A stretch of 64,000 nucleotides of DNA, taken from positions 372,001 to 436,000 of the forward strand of contig JAXLXW010000004.1 of the NCBI GenBank assembly GCA_046327755.1. Direction: 5' to 3'. The DNA comes from SCN-70-22 sp046327755 (GTDB taxonomy: Bacteria > Gemmatimonadota > Gemmatimonadetes > Gemmatimonadales > Gemmatimonadaceae). The notes below the pieces were generated by a model. It had not been told where the DNA came from and searched no databases. It saw only the letters and a list, made by a program, of their open reading frames with translations. Every line of letters begins with the position of its first letter. Position 1 is the first letter of the stretch. The translations under genes were made by a program, and so were the position numbers. Positions 8,831-16,570 of this stretch are shown here, one piece after another.

Positions 8831-8931
8831 AAGACGAGAAGACGAGTAGACGAGGAAGGGCGGCGAGCCACGCTGGCATCGCCGCCCTTCCTCGTCTTCT
8901 CGTCCTCCCGTCTTCCCGTCTCCTGCTGTCC
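8831..8931. terminator. Bidirectional terminator-like hairpin built from tandem repeats
   Basis: This lies between the convergent PQQ dehydrogenase and HisC-like genes. Immediately after the PQQ stop comes AAGACGAGAAGACGAG (8831-8846). A 19-bp perfect stem follows (8848-8866 with 8879-8897), extended by six more pairs after one mismatch (8841-8846 with 8899-8904); the 12-nt loop can itself pair GCCA with TGGC. Beyond it, read on the minus strand from the HisC stop, lie further units of the GACGGGA/GACGAGAA type. The position and symmetry suggest a shared terminator for both genes. Confidence 0.7.
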
Positions 8932-10086
8932 TCAGGCCGCAAAGAGTTGCCGAAACGCCGCCACGAACCGCTCCATCTCCTGCGGCGTTCCCACGGAGAC
9001 GCGGAGGTGCTGCGTCATCGGAGGGAAGGGGCGCCCGACGAGCACCCCCTTCGTCTTGAACTGTTCGATGACCGGGACCACTGGGCGCTTGATGGCGACC
9101 ATGAAGAAGTTCCCCTCGGAGGGAATCACCTCGTAGCCCATCCCCTGCACCGCCTGCACCGTCTTCTTGCGCAGTTCATTGTTGAGCGTCTTCACGCGCG
9201 CCTGCCCGTCGGTGTCCTTCATGGCGGCGGCAGCGCCGTGCTTCACCAGGGCGTTGATGCTGGCGATCGAATGCGGTCGGAGCCGCGCAATCAGCGGTCG
9301 CGGGGCGATGGCATAGCCCAATCGCATCCCCGCCAACCCCGAGATCTTCGAGAAGGTGCGCGTCACGATCACGTTGCGCCCCTCGGCGACATACGGCAGC
9401 GACGTCGCGTATGCCGGGTCCTCCACGAAGTGGTGATACGCCTCGTCGATGAGGACGGGGACGTCCTCTGGGATCCCGTCGAGGAGCGCCTTCACGTCGC
9501 GCGCGCTCACGATGCGCCCGGTGGGATTGTTCGGGTTGCAGAGATACACGAGCCCCACGTCGCGCCAGTTCTGCCGCGTGGCGCGAATCATCGCCGGGAT
9601 GTCCTGCGAGTAGTCGGCAAGCAGGGGCAACTGGATCGACTCGGCGTGCACCCCCGTTGCGTACTGGAACACGGTGTGGAAGGTCGGCTCGACGCCGATG
9701 ACCTTCTTTCCCTCGCCAAGGAAGGCGAGCGAGGCGACGGAGAGCAGCTCGCCGGAGCCGGCGCCTAACAGGACCTGGTCGGGTGAGACGCCGTGGAATC
9801 GCGCGATCTCCTGCAGGATGTTGGCGTCCGGGTACGCGTAGCGATTCGAGTACTTGAACGCCGCCGTCATGGCCGCCATCACGACATCGGTGGGACCGTA
9901 CGGGTTCTCGTTCGACGCCAGCTTGGCGTACGAGTCGTAGTCGTCAGCCGCAAACGGCCGCCCGTCGAATCGTGCCCCGTTCCGCTCCAGTACCTCCGCG
10001 GCCCGAGCCGCCGCTGGCGACAGCGCCAGCACCCCCGCCGCCGACGCCACCGCCCCCAGAAAGTCCCGCCGCGAAGACCCATTCAT
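8932..10086 (-). CDS. Tat-exported histidinol-phosphate aminotransferase-like protein
   Basis: This 384-residue fold-type I PLP aminotransferase is close to HisC. It has ASNENPYGP near residue 58, LGAGSGELL, YLCNPNNPTG, a VLIDEAYHHF substrate/PLP segment and the Schiff-base lysine in TRTFSKISGLAGMRLGY (K247). The N-terminus MNGSSRRDFLG plus a hydrophobic Ala-rich stretch is a textbook twin-arginine signal, so the enzyme is probably exported folded with its cofactor. HisC itself is cytoplasmic, so this is likely a paralogue with a periplasmic substrate rather than the histidine-pathway enzyme, and no his genes are nearby. A GGAGGG Shine-Dalgarno precedes the ATG. It follows the NHL gene by 46 bp on the same strand. 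Confidence 0.88.
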   Translation of the reverse strand: MNGSSRRDFLGAVASAAGVLALSPAAARAAEVLERNGARFDGRPFAADDYDSYAKLASNENPYGPTDVVMAAMTAAFKYSNRYAYPDANILQEIARFHGVSPDQVLLGAGSGELLSVASLAFLGEGKKVIGVEPTFHTVFQYATGVHAESIQLPLLADYSQDIPAMIRATRQNWRDVGLVYLCNPNNPTGRIVSARDVKALLDGIPEDVPVLIDEAYHHFVEDPAYATSLPYVAEGRNVIVTRTFSKISGLAGMRLGYAIAPRPLIARLRPHSIASINALVKHGAAAAMKDTDGQARVKTLNNELRKKTVQAVQGMGYEVIPSEGNFFMVAIKRPVVPVIEQFKTKGVLVGRPFPPMTQHLRVSVGTPQEMERFVAAFRQLFAA

Positions 10087-10116
10087 GCTCGATCCCTCCA
10101 GGTTTGGACTCGTCCT

Positions 10117-10132
10117 CTCGTCTTCTCGTCTT
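10117..10132 (-). repeat. AAGACGAGAAGACGAG repeat directly after NHL stop codon
   Basis: Read on the minus strand, the TAG of the NHL gene (10133-10135) is followed without a gap by AAGACGAGAAGACGAG. This is the same 16-mer in the same position as after the PQQ dehydrogenase stop at 8831-8846, and it belongs to the dispersed GAC-repeat family of this window. Confidence 0.75.
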
Positions 10133-11296
10133 CTATTTCCTGACGTACCGCTTCAACGCCTTCGGCCCCACTTCGGCTCCATAGATCACGCCATTCCTGT
10201 CCACCGCCACGCCTTCTGCCGCCGAGGTGTTGTTCGAGTTCACGTCGGGATCCGGGATGAAGGCCTTCACGCTGCCGTCCTTCGCGCTCCCGATGCGGAT
10301 CCCGCGCAGCCACGCCTTGCGTGACGGCTCGATGGAGCCGGACTCCGAATCGGCGACGTAGAGGATGTCGTTCTTGTCGATCGCGATCCCGCTGGCGCGC
10401 GAGAACTGCCACCACTCGTCGAGCCAGTTCCCCTCCTGGTCGAAGATCTGGATGCGGTTGTTGGAGCGGTCGCCGACGAAGAGGCGCCCGCGCGAGTCCA
10501 TGGCCAGCGCGTGCGGCTGGTCGAACTCTCCCTTCCCCGTCCCCTTCTTCCCCCATGACTTCAGGAACTTGCCGTCAGGCGCAAACTTGAGAATGCGCGA
10601 GTTGTCCGCCCCATGCCCCTCGGCCACGAAGATCGAACCGTCGGGGGCGACCAGGACATCGTTCGGCTGCCAGAAGTAGTTGGGCTCCTTCCCGCCCCCG
10701 GGGGCGCCGAGCGCCATGAGGAGCTTGCCGTCCGGCGAGAACTTGAGGACCTGATGGCCGACGACCTTGGCCGGCGCCGGCGGCAGCGGCGCGTCCGCAG
10801 GCGCGCCACGCGGGCGCCGCGGAAGGTTGTCCTGTCCGTCGGTGACCCAGACATTCCCCTGTCGGTCGACGGTGATCCCGTGCGGCCAGGCGATGAGCCC
10901 TGCACCGAAGCTTTTGACGAGCTTCCCCGTCTTGTCGAACTTGAGGATCGGGTCGAGTGTCGACCCCACGCAGCTGTTCGTCCCGCAGCGTTCCCCGACC
11001 CACAGGCTCTCGCCGTCGATGTCCACCTCGACGGCGCTCGTCGACCCCCAGCTCCGCCCCTCGGGAAGCCTGGCCCAGCCGGCGACGGTCTGGTAGGGAT
11101 TGGGGCGATCGTTGAGCGGGGCCATGTCCTTGCTCCCGCGCTCCTGCGCCGTGATCGGCGCCGTCAGCAGCAACGAGGCGCCGCCAAGGCATCCGACGAC
11201 CCCGAGGACGGTACGACGAGCCTGGCGGCGTGAGGCGCGACGCGCCGCTCCGGCGCGCGTATCGACGGGGGACGGGGGCAGAGCGCGACGAACCAA
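10133..11296 (-). CDS. Exported NHL-repeat beta-propeller (amidating-lyase-like fold)
   Basis: A protein of about 387 residues with an Arg-rich N-terminus, a hydrophobic export segment (RRTVLGVVGCLGGASLLL) and then NHL blades such as ILKFDKTGKLVKSFG, VLKFSPDGKLLMALG, ILKFAPDGKFLKSWG and IQIFDQEGNWLDEW. The order of blades and the GERCGTNSC segment resemble peptidyl-alpha-hydroxyglycine alpha-amidating lyase-type propellers; activity is unproven. I chose the TTG at 11296 because GGAGGG sits 7 nt upstream; the open frame reaches a TTG at 11344 with no such signal. VVGC in the export segment could be a lipobox. The gene is followed by the HisC-like gene, probably in one transcript. Confidence 0.78.
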   Translation of the reverse strand: MVRRALPPSPVDTRAGAARRASRRQARRTVLGVVGCLGGASLLLTAPITAQERGSKDMAPLNDRPNPYQTVAGWARLPEGRSWGSTSAVEVDIDGESLWVGERCGTNSCVGSTLDPILKFDKTGKLVKSFGAGLIAWPHGITVDRQGNVWVTDGQDNLPRRPRGAPADAPLPPAPAKVVGHQVLKFSPDGKLLMALGAPGGGKEPNYFWQPNDVLVAPDGSIFVAEGHGADNSRILKFAPDGKFLKSWGKKGTGKGEFDQPHALAMDSRGRLFVGDRSNNRIQIFDQEGNWLDEWWQFSRASGIAIDKNDILYVADSESGSIEPSRKAWLRGIRIGSAKDGSVKAFIPDPDVNSNNTSAAEGVAVDRNGVIYGAEVGPKALKRYVRK

Positions 11297-11383
11297 GGGG
11301 GGACCCTCCACGAGTGGGACGTGCAGCGTTCGGAACCGCCGCAACTATAGGCCCCCTCGCCCAACTCCGCGAGTCGCCCGCGA

Positions 11384-11431
11384 ACTCCCGTCCCCCGCCC
11401 CGCGTCTCCCGTGCGTCTCCCGTGCGTCGTC
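11384..11431 (+). repeat. CTCCCGT tandem repeat, degenerate copy
   Basis: CTCCCGTCCCCCGCC followed by two CTCCCGTG units abuts the stop codon of the GGDEF gene (11432). It is a degenerate member of the (GACGGGA)n repeat family seen at 13073, 13222, 31723, 32755 and 34456. Confidence 0.5.
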
Positions 11432-12448
11432 CTAGAGCGCCGCCGGCTCGTGCAGCCCGCGCGAGGACTCCCACACAACCGTCCCCTCCGCGACCCGCGC
11501 GTCGATGTCGCGCAAGGTCACGTCGCGCAGCGAGGCATCACCCGTCTCCCCCACGGCCGCGCGGAACGTCGACCATCCATTTCGCCCTTCTCGCTTGGTC
11601 GCGTACGCCGCGAGATCGGCGATGGCGATCGCCCCCTCCCAGCCAAGCCCGTCCGGGTTGCTGCGCGAGAACGGGAAGGCGGCGAAGCCGATCGACGCCG
11701 TGATCTTCAGCCGCTCCCCGCCACGCACGACCGTCTCCAGCGCCTCGATCTTGTGCCGGATGCGCTCGGCGAGTTCGGCCACGCTGTCCCGGTTGGTGAA
11801 GCGATAGGCGATCAGGAACGAGTCGCCACCCCAGCGCACCACGAGATCGGACTCGCGAACGACTGCCTTCAACTGGCGCGCCACGCTCTCCAGGACGCGA
11901 TCCCCCGCCTCGTCTCCATACCGCTGGTTGATGAGGCGGAAGTGGTCGATGTCGACCATCAGGAAGACGATGTCGGCGTCGCGGACGACCGTGCCGACCG
12001 GGGCCGACAGGTGACGGCGCACCGCGGCCGACGCATCCGAAGGGATGACCTCCTGCACGTGCCGGCGATTCCACGCCCCCGTGAGCGGATCGGTGGCGCC
12101 CAGCGTCACCGTCAGCTGCTCCCGCTCGACGCGGCGGCGATAGGCCGACCAGAAGGTGAGGACGGCGAGCATCGCGGCGGCGAACAGGAAGGCGCGCTGG
12201 GTGTTCTGCTGCTCCTCGACCACGGCCTGGTCGCCTTCGACACGTGCCAGTCGCTCGACCTCGAGCTCGCGCCGCAGCACCGAGAGGCGCCGGGTGAGGA
12301 TTGCGACCGAGTCGGGCGCCGCGGCGGGGCCCTCCGCGACCACGTTCAGCGAGGCGGCGTCGCCAGAGGCTGCCTGCGCGGCGAGTGGTGCTGCGAGGAA
12401 TAGGACCGCGGCGCTGGGGACGAGGCGAAAGAAGCGGACACCGCGCAT
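11432..12448 (-). CDS. GGDEF-domain protein with variant GGDSF active site
   Basis: This 338-residue protein has a signal peptide (residues 1-26), a periplasmic helical region (about 45-85, coiled-coil-like), one transmembrane segment (about 86-103) and a cytoplasmic GGDEF domain (about 113-280). The Mg-site segment MVDIDHF is at 164-170. The signature loop reads GGDSF at 207-211, where diguanylate cyclases have GG(D/E)EF. The inhibitory c-di-GMP site RESD (RxxD) is intact at 198-201, five residues before the signature. The Ser substitution removes the highly conserved fourth-position Glu, so cyclase activity is doubtful and the protein may be a c-di-GMP receptor or a weak enzyme. It is a single gene between NHL and SRPBCC genes. 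Confidence 0.85.
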   Translation of the reverse strand: MRGVRFFRLVPSAAVLFLAAPLAAQAASGDAASLNVVAEGPAAAPDSVAILTRRLSVLRRELEVERLARVEGDQAVVEEQQNTQRAFLFAAAMLAVLTFWSAYRRRVEREQLTVTLGATDPLTGAWNRRHVQEVIPSDASAAVRRHLSAPVGTVVRDADIVFLMVDIDHFRLINQRYGDEAGDRVLESVARQLKAVVRESDLVVRWGGDSFLIAYRFTNRDSVAELAERIRHKIEALETVVRGGERLKITASIGFAAFPFSRSNPDGLGWEGAIAIADLAAYATKREGRNGWSTFRAAVGETGDASLRDVTLRDIDARVAEGTVVWESSRGLHEPAAL

Positions 12449-12648
12449 CGGACGAGGCTCGGGAGAGGCGTGCAGGTCGGGATCGGCGGTGCGTCACGCG
12501 AGACGCACCACTGGTTTGAGTCTCGACCCCTCGCCCCGGCCACTGTAGCGGCGGGCGCGGAGTCGCCCACCGGCCGCCGCGCGACGCCCGACCATGCCCT
12601 CGCCCTCGTCGATGGCACCGGCAAGGCGATGCCGGGCCTGACCGAGCG

Positions 12649-13071
12649 CTACGCCTCGAGCCTGGACGCGTAGGGGACGACTTCACCGGTCTCCACGACC
12701 CGGCGCAGCAGGCGCAAGTACATCGCCCAGCAGTACGACGACACGCGGAAATGCTCGCTCGCGTCACCCCAGCCGAGGTGCGCGAAGCGAACCGTCGTCA
12801 CGCCATCCGCCTCCGCCAGCTCGAAGCGAACGCGCGTCCCCATCCAGTCGGGCATCGCGTCGGTGAAGGTCCACTCGAAGCGGACGCCAGGCTCGCACGC
12901 CGTGACGCGCGCCCGCCAGTCGTACCCGTCGCCGAAGAAGAGCCGCGACGTGGTGCCTAACGCGGCCGTCACGTCGCTCGCCAGTGACCACCAGGCATCG
13001 GGATGCACCACCGCGGCGAAGACCGTGGGAGCAGCGGCGCGGATGGGGAAGTCGTGGAGGATGGAGGACAC
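12649..13071 (-). CDS. SRPBCC/AHSA1-type ligand-binding protein
   Basis: This 140-residue protein has the START-like helix-grip fold of the SRPBCC superfamily: an N-terminal beta strand SSILHDFPIRAAAPTVFAAVV, a central GVRFEWTFTDAM strand and a long C-terminal helix (FRVSSYCWAMYLRLLRRVVE). Such proteins (AHSA1, polyketide cyclase and dehydrase relatives) bind hydrophobic ligands; the ligand is unknown. The only plausible start is a GTG at 13071. It has no Shine-Dalgarno, and the GAC-type tandem repeat at 13073-13120 directly abuts it, so the natural 5' region may have been replaced by the repeat. Confidence 0.75.
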   Translation of the reverse strand: MSSILHDFPIRAAAPTVFAAVVHPDAWWSLASDVTAALGTTSRLFFGDGYDWRARVTACEPGVRFEWTFTDAMPDWMGTRVRFELAEADGVTTVRFAHLGWGDASEHFRVSSYCWAMYLRLLRRVVETGEVVPYASRLEA

Positions 13072-13072
13072 C

Positions 13073-13120
13073 GGACGGGGGACGGGAGACGGGGGACGGG
13101 AGTGCGCGGCTGCGCCGCGC
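13073..13120 (+). repeat. (GACGGGA)n repeat plus GC-rich hairpin, copy A
   Basis: Four imperfect GACGGGA/GACGGGG units (13073-13103) end in GGGAGTG and run into a hairpin GCGCGGC-TGC-GCCGCGC (13104-13120). The repeat starts one base from the GTG start of the SRPBCC gene. It faces copy B (13203-13252) in inverted orientation. Confidence 0.7.
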
Positions 13121-13202
13121 TGCCGTACGCTAGAGTCGGATCACCCAATGGGCGAGGGCGCGGCGCTACGCGCCTGACGAGTCGTCCCTCGCCCCACACC
13201 AC

Positions 13203-13252
13203 GGCGGCGCACGGCGCCGCCACTCCCGTCTCCCGTCCCCCGTCTCCCGTCC
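13203..13252 (-). repeat. (GACGGGA)n repeat plus GC-rich hairpin, copy B
   Basis: The same architecture as copy A in the opposite orientation: hairpin GGCGGCGC-ACG-GCGCCGCC (13203-13221) followed by ACTCCCGTCTCCCGTCC and further CCCGTC units to 13252. It lies about 80 bp upstream of the permease start at 13332. Between A and B lie GGGCGAGGG and CCCTCGCCC, so 13073-13252 as a whole is an imperfect palindrome. Confidence 0.7.
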
Positions 13253-13331
13253 GCCCCCCTGAATCCAACCGTTTGCGCCTTCGTATGTGTCCAAGGTCGG
13301 ACGTCCCCTCACGCTTCCACCGACACACGTC

Positions 13332-15830
13332 ATGCTGACGCTCAAGTACGCCTTCCGCACGCTGGCCAAGTCACCGTTCGTCACGTTGGTGGCGATCATC
13401 TCACTGGCCCTTGGCATCGGGGCGAATGCGGCGATCTACTCGCTCTTCAACCAGATGCTCCTGCGACCGCTCCCCGTTCCGGACGCGCAGCGCCTCGTGA
13501 ACCTCGGCGCGCCCGGACCCAAGCCCGGTTCCACGTCGTGCAACCAGGCCGGCGACTGCGAGCAGGTCTTCTCCTACCAGATGTTCCGCGACCTGGAACG
13601 CGGGCAGAAGGTCCTGACGGGGCTGGCGGCACACGTCACCTTCGGGGCCAATCTCGCCTTTCGCGACCAGACCTTGAGCGGCGAGGGCGTCTTCGTCTCC
13701 GGGTCGTACTTCCCTACACTCGGGCTGCAGGCCGCGAAGGGGCGACTCCTTTCCCCCACCGACGACCAGAACATCGGCGGGCACCCGGTCGCCGTGCTGG
13801 GATACCGCTTCTGGGAGACGCAGCTCGGGAGCGATCCGTCCGTCATCGACCAACCCATCGTGGTCAACGGGCAGTCGCTCACCATCATCGGCATCGCTCC
13901 CAAGGACTTCCTCGGGACCACGCTCGGCGCCGAGCCGCGCGTGTACGTCCCGCTCACCATGCGCGGCCTCGTCTCCGGAAATCCCCGTGACTTCGAGCGG
14001 CGCACCGCGTACTGGGCCTACGTCTTTGGCCGACTCAAGCCCGGCGTATCGCTGGAGCAGGCGCGCACGGGACTCAACGCCGTCTACAAGCCGATCGTCA
14101 CCGACGTCGAAGCCCCGCTGCAGGAGGACATGAGCGCCGCGACGCTGCAGCGCTTCAAGGCCAAGGAAATCACGGTGGAGAACGGGGCACGCGGTCAGAG
14201 CTCGATCCCGAGCAACTCCCGCACGCCGCTCCTCCTCCTCTTCTCCATCACGGGCATCGTCCTCCTCATCGCCTGCGCCAACATCGCCAACCTCCTCCTG
14301 GCGCGCGCGGCGAATCGTTCGCTCGAGATGGCGGTCCGCCTGTCGATCGGCGCGGCGCGTTGGCAGCTCCTCCGTCAGCTGCTCGCGGAATCGATCGTTC
14401 TCGCACTCATCGGCGGCGCCGCATCGTTGATGGTCGCGAAGTGGTCGCTGGGCGCCATGAAGGCCATGCTCCCCGGCGATGCCTCGGCATCGCTCACCTT
14501 TGGCATCGACACCGGGGTCGTCCTCTTCGCCGCGGGGACCGCCGTGGTGACCGGGCTTCTCTTCGGCCTCTTCCCCGCCATTCACTCGACACGCTCGGAC
14601 CTCATCACGACAATCCGTTCCAACGCCGGGAACCTCTCGGGACACCGCGCCGCCACGCGCTTCCGCACATCGCTCGTGACGGCGCAGATCGCGCTGTCGA
14701 TGTCGCTCCTCATCGCGGCGGGGCTCTTCATCCGTTCGCTCGACAACGTGAGCAAGGTCGATCTGGGGGTGAAGGTCGACAACGTCGCGACGTTCACCAT
14801 CGCCCCGCGGCGCAACGGCTACACGCCGGTGCGGTCGGCGGCACTCTTCCAGCGGGTCGAGGAAGAGCTGGCGGCGCTCCCGGGGGCGAACTCGGTCTCG
14901 TCCGGACGGGTGCGCCTCCTCTCCGGCAGCAACTGGGGGAGCGGTGTCGCGGTCGAAGGGTTCGAGGCCAACTCCGACACCGACATCGACGCGAGCTTCA
15001 ACGCGGTCGGGACCGCGTACCTCGCGACGTTAGGCATCCCGCTCCTCGCCGGCCGCGAGTTCACGCCGGCGGACCTGATCGGCACCCCGCGCGTCGCGAT
15101 CGTCAACGAGGCATTCACCCGCAAGTTCAAGCTCGGGAAGGAGGCCATCGGCAAGCGCTTCTCGGACGACGGGCTGCGTGGCGAGAAGAACATCCAGATC
15201 GTGGGCGTCATGAAGGACGCCAAGTACTCGCAGGTGAAGGACGAGATTCCGCCCCAGTTCTTCCTCCCCTGGCGGCAGGACTCCACCGTCGGCGCGCTCA
15301 ACTTCTACGTCCGCTCGGCGATGGCCCCCGAACAGCTCCTGCAGGCGATTCCCAAGGTCATCGCCAAGCTCGACCCCAACCTCCCGGTCGAGGACCTGCG
15401 CACCATGCCGCAGGTCGTGAAGGAGAACGTCTTCATGGACCGGATGATCTCGACACTCAGCGCCTCGTTCGCCGTCCTCGCCACGCTGCTCGCCGCAGTC
15501 GGGTTGTACGGGGTGCTCGCGTACACCGTCGCCCAGCGAACCCGCGAGATCGGCGTCCGCATGGCACTCGGCGCAGACGGCGGGCGCGTCCGGACAATGA
15601 TCCTGCGCCAGGTGGGGGCGATGGTCGCGATCGGTGGGGTGATCGGCATCGCCGCGGCACTCGCGCTCGGACGCGGGGCACAATCGCTCCTCTTTGGCGT
15701 GAAGGGATTCGACGCGGTCTCCACCGTAGGCGGCGCGTTGCTCTTGACGGTTGTTGCCCTGGGAGCGGGCTACCTCCCCGCACTCAAGGCGTCGCAGGTG
15801 GATCCCATGCGCGCCCTGCGGTACGACTGA
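13332..15830 (+). CDS. ADOP-type MacB/FtsX permease
   Basis: This 832-residue permease has the duplicated-orphan-permease layout. The N-terminus LKYAFRTLAKSPFVTLVAIISLALGIGANAAIYSLFNQMLLRP-like block (residues 3-45) leads to a MacB periplasmic core domain, a first FtsX block near 300-420, a second periplasmic domain and a C-terminal FtsX block (about 715-830, ending PALKASQVDPMRALRYD). Proteins of this acidobacterial/gemmatimonad family usually lack an adjacent MacB-type ATPase, as here, so transport may depend on an unlinked ATPase or the role may be mechanical signalling. The ATG at 13332 starts the conserved N-terminus; no strong Shine-Dalgarno is visible. A second copy is at 47746-50235. 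Confidence 0.88.
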   Translation: MLTLKYAFRTLAKSPFVTLVAIISLALGIGANAAIYSLFNQMLLRPLPVPDAQRLVNLGAPGPKPGSTSCNQAGDCEQVFSYQMFRDLERGQKVLTGLAAHVTFGANLAFRDQTLSGEGVFVSGSYFPTLGLQAAKGRLLSPTDDQNIGGHPVAVLGYRFWETQLGSDPSVIDQPIVVNGQSLTIIGIAPKDFLGTTLGAEPRVYVPLTMRGLVSGNPRDFERRTAYWAYVFGRLKPGVSLEQARTGLNAVYKPIVTDVEAPLQEDMSAATLQRFKAKEITVENGARGQSSIPSNSRTPLLLLFSITGIVLLIACANIANLLLARAANRSLEMAVRLSIGAARWQLLRQLLAESIVLALIGGAASLMVAKWSLGAMKAMLPGDASASLTFGIDTGVVLFAAGTAVVTGLLFGLFPAIHSTRSDLITTIRSNAGNLSGHRAATRFRTSLVTAQIALSMSLLIAAGLFIRSLDNVSKVDLGVKVDNVATFTIAPRRNGYTPVRSAALFQRVEEELAALPGANSVSSGRVRLLSGSNWGSGVAVEGFEANSDTDIDASFNAVGTAYLATLGIPLLAGREFTPADLIGTPRVAIVNEAFTRKFKLGKEAIGKRFSDDGLRGEKNIQIVGVMKDAKYSQVKDEIPPQFFLPWRQDSTVGALNFYVRSAMAPEQLLQAIPKVIAKLDPNLPVEDLRTMPQVVKENVFMDRMISTLSASFAVLATLLAAVGLYGVLAYTVAQRTREIGVRMALGADGGRVRTMILRQVGAMVAIGGVIGIAAALALGRGAQSLLFGVKGFDAVSTVGGALLLTVVALGAGYLPALKASQVDPMRALRYD

Positions 15831-15865
15831 GCGCCCGCACCCATCGCCGACGCGGGGAGGTGACG

Positions 15866-16411
15866 CTACGCCGGTTGCACCGGATACGCGACCACCTCCC
15901 CGCTCAGCGTCTCTCCCCCGATGGTCACGTACAGCTGCCGGTCGGTGACCGAGAGGTCACACGTCACTCGCCGGTCGAGACGTGCCACGAGCGCCGCCAG
16001 CAGGTCGCCATCGATCACGTGCATCACGATCGACTCGGCGCGGTGGATGCGCTCCCCGGCATAGCCGCGCTGCAGGATGCGCGGGTCCTTGAAGGTGTAG
16101 ATCGCGACGCGCGGCGCCGCCTTGCTCGCCTTGTGCAGGCGCGCCGCGTCCGGGGCCCCGACCTCGATCCACCCCTGCAGCGTCCCGGTCAGGTCGCGCA
16201 CCACAACCGCGGGCTCGTCGGGCGTCGAGAGACCCTTGGAGAACTGGATGCCCTCGGTGTACTCCAGGCAGTAGGCGAGCACGCGCGTCCACAGGTATTC
16301 CTCCGTCTCTGACGGGTGACAGGCGACGCGCAGCGACAGCGTCTCGTACACGTGGCGATCGACGTCCGACAGGTTGATGTCGAACGTGTACATCGTGGCG
16401 GTGAGGGCCAT
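15866..16411 (-). CDS. yaeQ: YaeQ family protein
   Basis: A 181-residue protein that reads as YaeQ from end to end: MALTATMYTFDINLSDVDRH, ACHPSETEEYLWTRVLAYCLE, IQFSKGLSTPDEPAVVVRDL and GWIEVGAPDAARLHKASKAA are diagnostic blocks. YaeQ has a PD-(D/E)XK nuclease-like fold; the E. coli protein was studied as a high-copy suppressor of RfaH loss, but its real function is unresolved. It converges on the permease gene and diverges from the lipoprotein gene at 16571. A GCCTAAC heptamer (16416-16422) lies 4 bp upstream of the start. Confidence 0.92.
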   Translation of the reverse strand: MALTATMYTFDINLSDVDRHVYETLSLRVACHPSETEEYLWTRVLAYCLEYTEGIQFSKGLSTPDEPAVVVRDLTGTLQGWIEVGAPDAARLHKASKAAPRVAIYTFKDPRILQRGYAGERIHRAESIVMHVIDGDLLAALVARLDRRVTCDLSVTDRQLYVTIGGETLSGEVVAYPVQPA

Positions 16412-16570
16412 GCTTGCCTAACGGGCGAGGAGGAACGGGGCGAGGTCGGCGCCGGAGATGGAAGATAGTGCGCCACACCGCCGGCTCGCCCCCGCCCGGG
16501 GACGCGGTCCGGACATGTTCCGCGTGCGCCTCCTCTGGCCGTTCCGATTGCGTACGACGACCTTCTCCGC

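Noticed and set aside
8831..8937. CRISPR-like short repeats
   Set aside because: The repeat units are contiguous and degenerate, with no regular unique spacers and no cas genes in the window.
12449..12648. Possible gene between the GGDEF and SRPBCC genes
   Set aside because: Short frames on both strands lack Shine-Dalgarno and protein-like composition; it is probably just the GGDEF gene's promoter region.
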